Counted from the stretch's first letter, positions 33,770 through 45,259 are shown. The stretch is DNA of 64,000 nucleotides from Valencia hispanica (GCA_963556495.2 OY747702.1:46085680-46149679); one strand, 5' to 3'. Notes: generated from the letters alone by a model not told the origin. Translations and numbers: made by a program.

Positions 33770-34830
33770 ACAACTCTGGCCAACTAGGCAAGATTACATG
33801 TGGTGCGCCCCAGGGTTCAATTTTAGGCCCAGTGCTCTTTAACCTGTATATGCTCCCTCTTGGCAGTGTCATCAGAAGACATGGAGTTAACTTTCACAGT
33901 TATGCTGATGATACACAGTTATACATCTCCATGTCTCCTGATGACACACGGCCAATGGATGCACTTTTTAACTGCATTTTAGACATCAAATCCTGGATGG
34001 CAGAAAACTTTCTCCAGCTCAACCAGGACAAAACTGAAGTTTTAGTCATTGGTCCTGAGGCTCAGAGAGAGAAACTTTTACCAAAACTGCAATCGCTGTC
34101 TTTTAATTCTTCTCAGCAAGTGAGGAACCTGGGTATTATCTTTGACTCTAAGCTGACTTTTATCTCTCATATTAAAAATATCATTAAAATAGGTTTTTAT
34201 CACCTGAAGAACGTTGCCAGAGTCCGCCCCATTCTCTCTCGGGCCGATACGGAGACGCTGATGCATGCTTTTATCTCCAGTAGAATTGATTACTGTACTG
34301 CCCTGTTTCTGGTCTTCCCAAAAAGACTATTTCAGCTCTACAACTATTACAAAATTTAGCTGCACGCGTCCTGACGAAGACCAGGAGGCGGGAGCACATT
34401 ACACCGGTCTTAAAATCATTGCATTGGCTCCCCGTACATTTCAGGATCGACTTTAAGGTTCTTTTAATGGTTTTTAAGTTTCTTAATGGTCTTGGGCCTT
34501 CTTATCTCTCAGAGCTGCTTTTACCGTATGAACCCTCGCGGCCTCTGCGCTCCTCTGGCAGATTCCAAAAGTCAGGACACACACTCATGGTGAGGCGTCC
34601 TTTCATTATTATGGCCCTCATCTCTGGAACAGGCTGCCAGAGGACTTCAGGGCCACAGAGAACGTTCATTTTTTAAGAGCAGGCTCAAGACTCACCTTTT
34701 TAGCCTAGCTTTTAATTGATTATTACTTATTATAGTGTGTTTCATTGCTTTGTATGTTTTATTTGCTTATATTTTAACAGAGTTTTACTAGCTATCTTTG
34801 CTACTATATGGTTAACTGCATCCCAACACA
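33770..34830 (+). mobile_element. L2-clade (Maui-like) LINE, 5' part of a split copy
   Basis: The reading opens at about 33800 with 'KITCGAPQGSILGPVLFN', the RT motif before the palm. It continues to the YADDT catalytic motif, 'FLQLNQDKTEVLVIG' and 'SRIDYCTALF'. After a frame break, 'LKSLHWLPVHFRIDFKVLLM' and 'GLGPSYLSELL' follow at 34419-34600. The C-terminal end and noncoding 3' part reach about 34830, where gypsy sequence begins. The matching 3' tail is found 3.2 kb further on, at 38030-38097. Confidence 0.85.
33832..34359 (+). pseudogene. L2 LINE reverse transcriptase fragment
   Basis: A 175-codon open piece starting inside the RT domain. The YADDT motif (residues 24-28 of the piece) carries the two catalytic aspartates for target-primed reverse transcription. 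Thumb and connection sequence follow ('VRNLGIIFDSKLTFISHIK' near residues 102-120). The frame breaks at 34359, and the rest of ORF2 continues in another frame at 34419. The N-terminal endonuclease is missing through 5' truncation. The copy is inactive. Confidence 0.85.
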
Positions 34831-34896
34831 ACTGGTTGGGACGTAGAGACGGTTTGGTGGTGTCTCCGGTGGTGCCGGTTCCTGAACCAGTGCCGA

Positions 34897-36867
34897 TCAG
34901 ATAGAGTCCTTCAGCGGCCACTGGAGAGACGCCAAGATGCGGTGGGGGGGTATGATGGCATCTGGCTGAATCGGGACGGTGGCTTGGGAGTGCTGACGGG
35001 AGAGGGCGTCAGCCTTACCGTTTTTGGAACCGGGCCGGTAGGAGAGGTGAAAGTTGAAGTGTTCCAAGAGAAGCGCCCAGCGAGCCTGGCGAGGGTTTAG
35101 CTGCTTGGCGTTACGAATGTGGAGGAGGTTCTGGTGGTCTGTCCAGATTAGGAATGGCTCGGACGTCCCCACGAGCAGATGGCGCCACTCCTCCAGAGCC
35201 CACTTCACCGCCAGAAGCTCATGGTCACCAACCCCATAGCGCTGCTGTGTGGGAGTGAACTTCCGAGAAAAGAAGCAGCAAGGGTGTAGCTTCTGGTCCG
35301 GACCACGTTGGGACAAGATTGCCCCAACCCCAACCTCTGAGGCATCCACTTTGACGGTGGAGGTCTTGGCTGGGTCTGGATGGATGAGGATGGGAGCTGA
35401 GGTGAACAGTGTGATGACTTGGTTGAACGCTTGTCGGGCCTCGGGGGGTAGACTGAACAAGCGTGGCCGGTCGGTCGACTTTGTAAGGTTGGTGAGTGGA
35501 GCAACAATCGTGCTGTAGTTCCGGATGAAATTTGCAAAGCCAAGGAAGGACTGGAGCTGTCTGAGGGTCCGGGGCAGTGGCCATTCCTTCACTGCTGCCA
35601 CCTTCTGGGGATCCATGGCTACCCCTTCAGCCGAGATGACGTAGCCTAGGAAGGTGGTGGAGCGCTGGTGGAAAGCGCACTTCTCCAATTTGCAGAATAG
35701 ATTATTCTGGAGTAGGCGCTCAAGGATGGCTCGGACATGTCGGACGTGATCCATCTCAGAGATGGAGTAGACCAGGATGTCATCCAGATATACGAATACC
35801 CACCGTCCGAGCATGTCCCGTAGCACATCATTGAGCAGCCGCTGGAACACTGCTGGGCTGTTGCAGAGACCGAATGGCATCACCAAGCACTCCCAGTGGC
35901 CAGAGGGGGTGCTGAACGCCGTCTTCCATTCATCCCCTTTTCGAATGCGAACCAGATTGTAGGCATTCCGGAGGTCGAGCCGAGTAAAAATAGTTGCATG
36001 GGAAAGGGAGTTCAGAACAGTGTTCAGCAGGGGGAGTGGATGGCGATCCTTTATGGTGACCTGATTTAGTCCTCTGTAATCGATGCAGGGACGCAGCGTC
36101 CCCTCCTTCTTTTTGACAAAGAAGAAGCCGGCTGATGCTGGAGAAGTGGATGGGCGGATGAATCCTTGGTCTAGAGATTCGGCAATGTAGGTCTCCATCT
36201 GGGCTGATTCCGCTTGTGAGAGAGGGAACTGACGGGTGCGTGGAGGCTCCGCCCCTGACATCAGGTTGATAGCCATATCATAGGATCGATGCGGTGGTAA
36301 CTTGGCAGCTCGGCTTTTACTGAAGACCTCCGCCAGGTCTTTGTAGGGCGGAGGGATATCTTCCAGTGCGGGCGCCGATATGGTCTCGAGCGGGGCTGAC
36401 GATGGGGGAGGGAGACACCTCTTTGCACAGTCGGGACCCCAGCTGAGTATCCGCTGCGCCGACCAGGCGATGTGCGGATCGTGTGTATGGAACCAAGGAT
36501 AGCCCAGGATGAGTGGCGCGGAGCAGGAAGCGATGACGAGGAACTGGATGAGGTCTGTGTGATCCCCCACCCACAGGCGGATCTTGATGGTGCGATGTCG
36601 GACAGGGTAGGGCTGCAGGGGGTGTCCGTCGACGGAAGTCACCGGGACTGGACTGCAAAGGGTCTCCAGCGGTATCTGGAGCTTCGTGGCTAGTTGGGTG
36701 GAGATGAAATTCTCCGCCGCTCCAGTGTCGAGCAGAGCGCCGAATGTATGCTGTGGATTGGGATGAATGAGCTGGACAGGAAGAAGGAAGCGAGCTGGTC
36801 CTGTCGGGCCAGGTAAGACCCCCCCGAGTCTCACCTGGCCTGGTCGTTTCCCGGTCGGAGCGGGCAC
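34897..36867 (-). pseudogene. pol: Gypsy pol: protease, RT and RNase H; no integrase
   Basis: A 656-codon frame with no ATG at its start (the first codon here is GTG), as expected if reached by -1 frameshifting from gag. Domains in order: aspartic protease with 'LLDTGA' (residues about 46-50); reverse transcriptase with 'YRGLN', '[10 protein letters not shown]', 'MPFGLCNSP' and the catalytic YLDD (360-363); RNase H with D508, E550, D577 and D620, ending in '[12 protein letters not shown]'. The frame closes at TGA (34899-34897), but in-frame similarity continues as 'SALVQEPAPPETPPNRLYVP' to about 34836. The TGA therefore looks like a CpG-decay change from CGA. Full-length gypsy pols go on into integrase; this one is cut off. 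It would have made the enzymes for cDNA synthesis in the particle. Confidence 0.92.
36807..36852 (-). promoter_or_regulatory. Programmed -1 ribosomal frameshift signal
   Basis: Read on the minus strand, the heptamer G GGA AAC lies at 36852-36846 in the gag reading frame (codons ...CCG GGA AAC), which fits the X XXY YYZ rule. After a 5-nt spacer there is a hairpin: 8 bp (36840-36833 with 36814-36807), one G-U pair, then 4 bp (36831-36828 with 36819-36816), closing an 8-nt G-rich loop. The gag TGA is inside this hairpin. Slipping back one base reads directly into the pol frame ('[11 protein letters not shown]'). PEG10, a mammalian gene derived from this class, is known to use the same heptamer. 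Confidence 0.88.
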
Positions 36868-37745
36868 TGCAGACGGCGATGTTTGGGCGACCCACAGTAG
36901 GCGCAGAGCCCTTCCCGGAAACGTCGATCCCGCTCCTTCGGTGACAGATGCCCTAGCTGCATCGGCTCCTCTCTGTCGCCGGAGTAGGAGCGGTCGGGAG
37001 CAGTGCTGGGCTCAACTGAGCGGAGTGAAGCGGGACGCAGTGGGGGAAGACGGGATGGTGTTCTAGGGCGGCTCATGATTCGACGGTCGATCTCGAGAGC
37101 CAGATTGACGGCCTCGTCAAGGGATTTGTGAGCTTCTCTGCCAACCATCTCGTCCCGGATATAGTTAGCGAGACCCTCCAGAAAGAGCAATCGCAGGACC
37201 GCATCTGCCCAGGCTAGCTTAGCCGCCAGCGTCCTGAACTCTGTAGCGAAGAGGTGAACAGGCTGGTCTTGTTGACGGAGATGAAGGAGTTGAGTCTCCG
37301 CGTCCACTTCACTGCAGGGGGGCACAAAAGTTTTGCGCAGCTCTGCAACGACCTGGGCGTAATCGTTGCAGAGCACGGACCTCCGATTATAGAGGGCAGC
37401 CGCCCATTCTTGTGCCTGCCCGGAAAGGAGGGAGGTGAGCAGAGCTACCCTGGGAGCGGAGGAGGCATACATTGAGGGCTGACACTCAAAAATAATGTCC
37501 AGGGTGGCTAACAACCCGTCTGGCTTGCCGTCAGACCAATTCCACTTATCCGGGAGACAGATCCTGGGTTCGGTGGTGGAAGACGGTCGTTGCTGGAGGG
37601 TGTTGACGAGCCCGGCTAGCCTGATATGGGCCTCAGACAGAGTGTCGATTTTGGTACTGAGACGATCCACCAGGGCCCAGAGGTGTATCACCTCAGACCG
37701 AAGGGCCTCTACCTCCGCTGGAGCGCTCGTTGAGGGCTCAGTCAT
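36831..37745 (-). CDS. gag: Sushi-class gypsy Gag polyprotein
   Basis: An intact 304-codon frame starting at ATG 37745 and ending TGA at 36833-36831. It has a short N-terminal heptad-like region (residues 10-50, '[18 protein letters not shown]'), a capsid-like retrotransposon gag domain (about 60-215, with '[19 protein letters not shown]'), a basic, proline-rich linker and a single CCHC zinc knuckle at 281-294 ('[14 protein letters not shown]'). This layout matches sushi-ichi-type Gag, the family from which the mammalian RTL/PEG10 genes were derived. It would assemble virus-like particles and bind the element RNA through the knuckle. Its 3' end overlaps pol, which is in the -1 frame. It is likely transcribed from the LTR only. 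Confidence 0.92.
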   Translation of the reverse strand: MTEPSTSAPAEVEALRSEVIHLWALVDRLSTKIDTLSEAHIRLAGLVNTLQQRPSSTTEPRICLPDKWNWSDGKPDGLLATLDIIFECQPSMYASSAPRVALLTSLLSGQAQEWAAALYNRRSVLCNDYAQVVAELRKTFVPPCSEVDAETQLLHLRQQDQPVHLFATEFRTLAAKLAWADAVLRLLFLEGLANYIRDEMVGREAHKSLDEAVNLALEIDRRIMSRPRTPSRLPPLRPASLRSVEPSTAPDRSYSGDREEPMQLGHLSPKERDRRFREGLCAYCGSPKHRRLQCPLRPGNDQAR

Positions 37746-38029
37746 CCTGTCAGGCTCGCCGGTGGACAGGGAGAGGCGATCGGGTGAAGCTTGGCGCTCC
37801 AGACGCGGATGGGAGTCCCCCTGGATAAAGAGTGCAGGGTGGAGCAGGCTGCTGAGCTGATGAAAGAGACTGGTTAGGTTGGATGGAGAGCTCTGGGCAT
37901 TGGATTACCGATGACTGAGCGATGTGAAGGTGAGTGGAAGGGTCTTTTAAACTGAGGGGAGAGTGGAGTAATTGTCAGGAAGCTCATCAGACACGGCTGG
38001 TCTGAGTTGGAGCTGATGACTTCCTGACA
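37746..38029 (-). promoter_or_regulatory. Gypsy 5' LTR and leader
   Basis: The start TGTCAGGAAGTC at 38029 is an LTR-type terminus. Near it is an imperfect palindrome: TGTCAGGAAGTCATCAG and, on the same strand about 40 bp on, CTGATGAGCTTCCTGACA. A TTTAAAAG sequence at about 37953-37946 could be the TATA element. Without the 3' LTR the inner LTR border and primer-binding site cannot be fixed. Only 284 bp separate the end from the gag ATG. Confidence 0.6.
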
Positions 38030-38234
<205 letters not shown>

Positions 38235-39558
38235 AGGCTAAAATGAAGCACTCTCAATTAAAGGGGTTTTGCATTGGACCCAAGTGCAGGCACAACTCCA
38301 TGGTAGAAGATAAAGGTCTGAGTCTTTATTAAATAAATCAAATGGGAAACTTGCATGAGGCTTGGGGAAACTGGCAGAGAAACAACTGAAGAATAATAAC
38401 AGGAAACCAATGGTGAGAAATGAGCATCGTGGATGATCACAAAAGGTTACAGTTTAGGACAAAGTAGCCAAAATGCTATGTATACATTGAGGAAGGAGTG
38501 ACAAATGACAAATCAGGAGAGAACAGAGACCAGCTGAGTGAGAGTGCAGGCAGAGGGACATTAGGAGAGGGGGAACAGCTGGGAAGGGGAGCAGGCTGAC
38601 AGGCTGAGGGAATATTTTTAAACGTGGTATTTCTTCCTCTTTCCTCCACAAATTTTTAATTATAAATTAAATTATAATATATTTTACCACTGTTGTGCAA
38701 TTGAAGATTAAATAAAAAGTTTTACTAGTGGTAATTCTTGCGAACAAATTAAAATAAATGCATGTTATTCATGTTTTAAGCCATTTGTGCTTATACAGCC
38801 TGGAATGTTTGGTCATTTTGTTGTGATGGCCCTTTGCACATTAGTGTTTTCAAAAGGGCACATTTCTCAGATGTATTCACAAATAAATCTAATAAAACAA
38901 TGTGCAATACTGTTTATGCTTGCAAAAAGTGAAGTATTGGTTTGTGTCAGAAACTGTATAATAGTGACAGCTAGGTTGATGGTGCTTCCCAGTTGTAGTG
39001 GTGTTTAATAGTTAAATATTTTTGTTTGAAGCCACGGGATCTGAGAGAACAGCTGAGGAAAGTTTCAGGATCTCGTTTGTGATTTGCATTCTTTCAAATT
39101 TGGAGCAAAACTGAAAAAATTCCCAGAAAATTCTTCAGTTTACATAGTAGACTTATAGAGTCAATGCTTTAAAGGCAGTGATATTAACCATCCTCCTTTT
39201 CCTCATTCTTCCCCTCGCCACTGTAGTTTCTTTGTTGGTTTTCCATTTGTCCTGCTGACAAAAAGGACTAAAAATATACCTGCAGATAAATGCTAAGCAG
39301 GTAAAGCTGGCCCGAGACCAGAATTGTATGAAGAAAGCTGAAAAGGGGAAAAGCTTTGTTTTTAGGGTGCCTCATCTTTGCCCTCACATGCAATGTGACA
39401 CAAAACTGTCTGATGACCCAAAAACAGTTTCCTGTTTGACTGGTTGGAGAAAAGGTCAGCTCTGATTATTCGCTCTGCAGACCTTATGGTTCATTGCAGT
39501 CTGATCTTTTGTGGCTGAGCCAAACTACACAATAATGAATGTGCATATGGCAGACAAA
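38235..39558. other. Unassigned DNA
   Basis: The part at 38265-38620 (with 'ttgcattggacccaagtgcagg' at the start) resembles the edge of a common fish repeat, but I could not name it or find ends. The rest shows nothing. Confidence 0.4.
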
Positions 39559-39559
39559 G

Positions 39560-39960
39560 AAATGGCAGTGTAGAAGATGACCACCAGCTCCTTTGGTAGG
39601 TTGTACTTCTTGAGGACCCGGAGGACGAACAGTCTCTGCTGGGCCTTCTTCTGAACTGTTTTTATGTGAGGACCATCTCAGGTACCAGAGGAAGGGTGGT
39701 TCTTATGAACTGGAAGTGATCCACAGTAGATAGCTGTGTTGAGGATGGTAAGGAGAGGCTGAGTGGGAGGTGTTCTCCAGAAGTCCATCATCATGTCCAG
39801 AGTCTTGAACAGAGTCAGACCAATATAACAGTAAACCTCAAGATTTTCACAAATAGGCTCATTGAGAGCAGTCGTTTGGCTAATGAGAGAAGGGGAGTCG
39901 GGAGACAACACACCTCTGGGGGGCACCGGTGCTGATGGTTCTTGCAAGGGAGAAGATGCT
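39560..39960 (-). mobile_element. Rex1-like LINE fragment, minus strand
   Basis: Minus-strand reading gives 'MMMDFWRTPPTQPLLTI' (39792-39742), then in another frame 'KKAQQRLFVLRVLKKYNLP' (about 39640-39585) and 'ELVVIFY'. These are the post-palm and connection blocks of Rex1/CR1-type reverse transcriptases. Several frame breaks. It lies about 30 bp from a Tc1 fragment. Confidence 0.7.
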
Positions 39961-39989
39961 GCTGCTGTGAATCAACCATGACGTTTTCG

Positions 39990-40392
39990 ATTCACTTATA
40001 GGTAGATGCCTGTAGTGTGCTCTAACAAACCTCCAGGCCTTCACAGAACAGCTGTGTTTATACGAAGATTAAATTACCCACAGGTACATATTTTTTTACT
40101 GATTGGGTGACCTATGAAAACAGTTGGTTGCACTTGCACTGGATTTTATTTAGGGATTTAAAATGAAAGGAGGCTGAAAACAAAATGACTGCCACACTTC
40201 TCAGATTTTCATTGGAATTCTTTTTCCTTCCAAAAACCATGTATTTTGTAATTTCCCTTCCACCTAACCATTATGCAGTACTTTGTGTTTATATGTCAAA
40301 TAAAACCGAATTATTATACATTGAGGTTTAAGTTGTGATGTAAATAATAAGAACAAGTTTAAGGGGGTGTGAATACTTTTGTAAGACACTGT
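39990..40392 (-). mobile_element. Tc1-like transposon end fragment
   Basis: Matches the terminal 400 bp of the minus-strand Tc1 subfamily: 'tctaacaaacctccaggccttcacagaacagctg', 'ttccttccaaaaaccatgta' and the terminal 'ggtgtgaatacttttgtaagacactgta' at 40364-40392. Only the end and the first transposase codons' region remain. Confidence 0.75.
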
Positions 40393-41280
40393 ATGTAACG
40401 TTGTTGACAGATGTGGCAAAACTGTTTTTATTCTTTTACACCAAAATGATCGTTTTCAGCAAGACCTGCTGCTGCTGTTTTAACAACTGCAGGAAGTGAA
40501 TTTAATGTTTCACTCATTGCTTACGTGCAGATCTGTACATAATGTGATGCTGGGCCAAGAGCGAAGAGACTCAAAGATTATGCATCCAGTCTGTTAAAAG
40601 TCCTCATATGATTCTAACATGTAGCCTGAGAGTCAACACATCATGGTGAACTATTAAACCCCAGCTGAAAAAGAAATGTTTACCTGCTCTTCAAACAAGA
40701 AGGAACTGCTTGCTGTAAACAAAAATCAGGAGACTATCATTGTTTTGCCACCGAAAACACATTCAAGAGGTCCCAGATTCTTTCAGTTCTTAACTTATTT
40801 TGATGCTTCTGTTGTTTTTACTGTAAGTTACATAAGGTTTTCCAAGATGTCAGTCTGAACATTTGGGAGGGCAGATGAATAAGACCGGATGGGCAATGTT
40901 TGAGAGTTAACTAAGATTACCCTGTCCTCTCTGAGCAGATGGACGTTAAACAAGTGGGGGATCAGGGAAGCAGCAAGAGGTAGCTCTGAGTGCATTATGA
41001 GACAACAACGGCAGCTGGTTGACTCATCTGTGTCACCATTAAAACCTCCAGAGAGGTATTGTTTCTGATGTTAATACATAACTGGTTTACAAGCTATTAT
41101 ATCATCATATCATAAAGATGTCAGTTATTTATCCAGGCATTTCAGTTCACTTCATTCTATCATCGTCAATTCATTTTGATCGTCTTTACTTTAAATGCAA
41201 AAAAAACAAAAAACGTTTACCTCATGACAGCTTGGAAGTTAGGATAAAATAACTTTAAGGTCTCATTCACTTGTTTTTTC
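40393..41280. other. Unassigned DNA
   Basis: No feature recognised. Confidence 0.45.
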
Positions 41281-41287
41281 ACTAGCA

Positions 41288-42423
41288 AGGACCACGCATC
41301 ATAGATAAAGATTAAAGGTTTATTGAGTGAACGGCGGAAACGGAAGTCTGGGGAGATGTGACGAAGGAGGCCAGGAGGTAGACTCAGTGTGGGGGTGCAG
41401 TCTTCAGGAGTTCGTCTTCCTGTGCCTGCTCAGGACCCCCCAGACAAGCCTGAAAGAAAGAGATGTTAGGAGAGGCTAGAACTGTAAGTAAGCTAAAACG
41501 AGAGGTAGAGGATGAGGATCGAAGGAATGAGGGAAGGGTCGAAGGGATGAGGGTCGAAGGGATGAGGGTCGAAGGGATGAGGGTCGAAGGGATGAGGAGG
41601 GAAGGGATGAGGGAAGGGTCGAAGGGATGAGGGTCGAAGGGATGAGGGAAGGGTCAAAGGGATGAGGGTCGAAGGGATGAGGAGGGAAGGGATGAGGGAA
41701 GGGTCGAAGGGATGAGGGTCGAAGGGATGAGGGTCAAAGGGATGAGGGTCGAAGGGATGAGGGTCGAAGGGATGAGGAGGGAAGGGATGAGGAGAGAAGG
41801 GTCGAGGGAAGGGTCGAGGGTCGAAGGGATGAGGGAAGGGTCGAGGGTCGAAGGGATGAGGGTCGAAGGGATGAGGGTCGAAGGGATGAGGGACGGGTCG
41901 AGGGTCGAAGGGATGAGGGTCGAAGGGATGAGGGTCGAAGGGATGAGGGTCGAAGGGTTGAGGGACGGGTCGAAGGGATGAGGGAAGGGTCGAGGGTCGA
42001 AGGGATGAGGGAAGGGTTGAAGGGATGAGGGTCGAAAGGATGAGGAGGGAAGGGTCGAGGGAAGGGTCGAAGGGATGAGAGTCGAAGGGTCGAGGGTCGA
42101 AGGGATGAGGGAAGGGTCGAAGGGATGAGAGTCTAAGGGATGAGGGATGAGGGAAGGGTTGAAGGGATGGGTTTGAAGGAATGAAAGAAGTGGTTTCAAG
42201 GAGACGAAACTTGAGGGTATGGAGCAGTAAAGTAGATCGAAGTTAGACCACGGATCGGGTCGGGTAGAGAGGGCTGTGAAACGAACGTGAAAGACGTGGA
42301 ACATAAGGCGAGCCTGGCTTATATAGATCACTGATTGATAATTTAAATGCTAGAGATCTGGGAGGCCAGGTGGGTTGAGTTAGTGTTGATTACTGGGTAG
42401 GACTAGAGTTAAAGCGTGGTCCT
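41288..42423 (-). mobile_element. LTR-like unit with internal minisatellite
   Basis: Read on the minus strand, there is a CTATATAAGCC box (about 42326-42316), then about 130 bp, then a long 15-bp tandem array, then about 190 bp ending with CAATAAACC (polyadenylation signal, about 41328-41320). A 10-bp inverted repeat, AGGACCACGC at 41288-41297 and GCGTGGTCCT at 42414-42423, lies at the two sides. Promoter, transcribed repeat and polyA signal in this order are what an LTR would have, but TG/CA ends and a target duplication are not clear. It could instead be a non-autonomous DNA element. Confidence 0.4.
41511..42183. repeat. 15-bp minisatellite, about 43 units
   Basis: The consensus unit is GTCGAAGGGATGAGG, with an alternating GAAGG insertion variant and GATGAGGAGGGAAGG variants. 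It is entirely purine-rich on the plus strand. Since 15 is a multiple of 3, units keep frame: the plus strand reads repeated 'MRVEG' and the minus strand repeated 'STLIP' and 'HPFDPSLIP', giving open frames of 89 and 225 codons. These are read-throughs of a repeat, not supported genes. Confidence 0.95.
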
Positions 42424-45238
42424 CCTCCTGAACTTAAGCTAACGAGTTAAATCCATTTCAATAAATTTGCTGTGGTGTCCAGTATGAATGAATGCCTTGT
42501 GAGCTGTTTTAGGTGAAATAAATGCTCTCTTGCTCCTGCTTCAGGAACATTTAAAGGATTTATAAACAGTGTTAAATTAGAATTTGAATCTGTTTTCTCC
42601 CTGACTCACGACAATACACCCTTCATATCCAATTGAATGTTGTTAGCTCATTCATGGATTCTCTTTCAATCGGAAAGTTGAGGGTTTGATTTCAGTTTCC
42701 TAGAATGTCACATTGCAATGTTCCCCTGCAGAAGGCATTTAATCTCAACTTCCGTCACCATTCGCATCTCTCTGTACGTGAGTGAATGTGGCTCACCTTA
42801 TTGAAGGTTGAGAACATATTTTGAGGTGAATTTGTGAATTTACCTAAAAAACGGAAATTAAAACCTCAGTGCAACATGGTCAGTTACTGATCTGATGTGA
42901 CGCTTTAGGTTTAGGATGCGAGTTTAACAGACCTGTTGATAGTAGCACTCTGTTATCAGTATGCCTCTCAGGGATGAAAACATCCTTTCGGCTCTTCACG
43001 CATGGTCAACTCCATCACAACAAGTCCATCTCTCTGGGACTGCAAGACATTATTCTTTTTGTGTGTGTGCGTGCGTGTTTGAGAGTGTGTGTGAAAGATG
43101 CCGAGGCTGACAAGGAAGTGATGGACTAGAAGTGACACATGACCCCTGAAGCAGCCAAGGATTAATTGCCTCAATAGGCAAAAACCTCTCTGAGAGGATG
43201 TGGATGGGTAATGAGGACTTCCACCCACCAGTGCATCCATCTATCTGGCCTTGCAGATCTGCACTCTCCTGCAGCTGGAGCCTGAAGATGTGGACCCACC
43301 TGAGAAAAAAACGGGACGGTGGTTTCCTGCCAAAGATGCAGATATGATTTCTTCTGAAAATAGCTCTTGACTTGAAGCTCCTTTGAGGATTTGTACACTA
43401 GAAAAAACATATTTTCTTAGGAAGGGCACCTTTGGTGGTCTGAGTAGGTGATGATTTTCAGGTGTGGGCAGCCTCGCTGATGGCGTGACAGTTTACACAG
43501 CGGGGTCTCTGGTCAAGGTGGAGAGGAAGAGTGGAGCGTGCAGAATGTCACTTGAGTATTCTGGCATTTTACCCCACAGGTGATTCTCAAAAGGTTCAAA
43601 AAGCAACAATGAAGTGAAAAAGGCAGCTATCAATTTAAAAAATAATAATTTTACAGTATGAGTTCTGCTCAAGTTTACATTATTTTGTCTTTTATTTTAA
43701 AGTCTTTTAAAGTTTTATTGATATGTTTCGCTTTCTTTGGTATGCTCTCTGTCCATGCACCGCCTCTCTACTATGTTTAAGCATACTGTTTTCATAAAAC
43801 TGAACGGTCAAAAGTTGATTTGCCATAAGAGTTTTCTCTGTATTTTTGTGGGTTGGTGGTTTAGCAGTGGGAAGTCACAGACCTAATTTAACATGTGCTG
43901 TCAAAAAAGTCAAATATTAAATAAACCCAACATTGATGGGAGTAAACAATAAAGGCAGATTAAAATCAACCACACCTATCATCGGTAGAGGTTGCAACTA
44001 TATTGCTTAAAAATATTTAATCTTCAAAATAGTTGGTCAAAGTCGACCATGCTGTACACAGACAGACAGACAGACAGACAGACAGATAGACTGTCTCTTT
44101 GAATTAGAAAAAGATTTCAGGCAGAAATGCAGCAGGAGAAACTGGAAATTAAAACAGGAAGTAATTTGCAGTTTCGAAGTATGACTTGGAAATGAGGGGC
44201 AGCTCTGGAGAGTAAAACCTAATATCATCCATATCAGAGTGTTTTACACTGAAAATACAATGAAAATGTACATTTCACATTCATAAAGCCAAAAACCTTT
44301 GTCCATGAATGACAGAGGAGCCAAGAGCATTTGGACTGATCAACATGTGCAAATATGTTTGTATTTGTCCCTACTAGATGCTTAAAATGATCCAAAATTT
44401 TCAATACTTTTCTACTTTTCACAGGAACATGGCTTTTTTTTTTTAAATGTGTGAACATAATATTTTATTTCATAAAACGCCTTAGAATGTTTTATTTATT
44501 TATTTAATCTTTCATTCAGGTAGATTAGAGCCTCTCAAATGTAAACTGCAAGAAATGCTGCCCCTCCATGAGTTAAACTCCACCTACCTGATTATGAAAT
44601 AATGGTTCATATGTATAAAAAAAACAAAGAAAACATGTATGTACCAAAATATACTGTGAAATAGTAGTGTCTATGTTCAGTTGCTAGGTTGCCACTCAGT
44701 AAGAATCTTATTCCAGCTCATGCGGATTTATATCGAGATTCTGCAGGATTTATGTTGTAAACCTTCCCAAATTGTCTAAAGTTTGTCTAACAGCTTGATT
44801 TTAATCTTCATTTACAAATGTGATCCTCATGTTGGTGGAAGAAGGCTTATTTAATTTCCTGAGTGGGTTTAGGACACATTGTTCCCTTTTCTAATCTCTA
44901 ATCTAAAGAAATTCAGTGTTCTCTGTGGATCCTAATGCTTGAACTTATTGATCCCTCTTAACAAGTTAATTGTCTAATTGTTTGAATCCAGATCAGACAA
45001 TAAAGGGATGCCCGTCTTCCTCTAAAGCGCTCACATGAGGGCTGGCTCACTGGTCATTAGTCCCATTGTCCTAAACCCAAAACATACCCAGCCAACGGAC
45101 CCACCCGCACCGCTATGACAGCCTCCAGCAGACACAGTTATTGTAAAATGGGAGCTTATGTTTGGCTAATGAGGTTCAGCTGTCCGGTCAGTTTCACTCA
45201 TGTGCATCTCCTAATCTGGAGACAGGTCTGCAAGGACA

Positions 45239-45259
45239 GGGGGGGGGGGGGGGGGGGGG
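45239..45259. repeat. Homopolymer G run
   Basis: Twenty-one consecutive G on the plus strand. The length may be affected by sequencing or assembly. Confidence 0.9.

Larger units (their letters stand above)
34832..38029 (-). mobile_element. Sushi-class Ty3/gypsy retrotransposon, 3'-truncated
   Basis: Read on the minus strand, the element begins at 38029 with TGTCAGGAAGTCATCAG, a typical LTR start. It then has a leader and gag (37745-36831), a -1 frameshift to pol (through 34897), and stops at about 34835 just after the RNase H to integrase linker. Integrase, any chromodomain and the 3' LTR are missing. Sequence on both sides is L2 LINE, so the element inserted into that LINE, and a deletion probably removed its 3' half. 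Gag and the first 650 residues of pol have almost no damage, so this is among the younger insertions here. Base composition is clearly more GC-rich than its surroundings. Confidence 0.9.

Noticed and set aside
35205..35584. Minus-strand frames of 112 and 119 codons
   Set aside because: Shadows of the gypsy pol gene in other frames.
36317..36895. 192-codon minus-strand frame over the start of pol
   Set aside because: Alternative frame of the pol protease region. The domain-bearing frame is the other one.
41654..42331. 225-codon proline/serine-rich minus-strand frame
   Set aside because: Reading of the 15-bp array. It starts at a GTG and has no non-repeat domain.
45239..45259. G run as a functional G-quadruplex
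   Set aside because: A single homopolymer with no flanking G blocks; more likely slippage or an assembly artefact.
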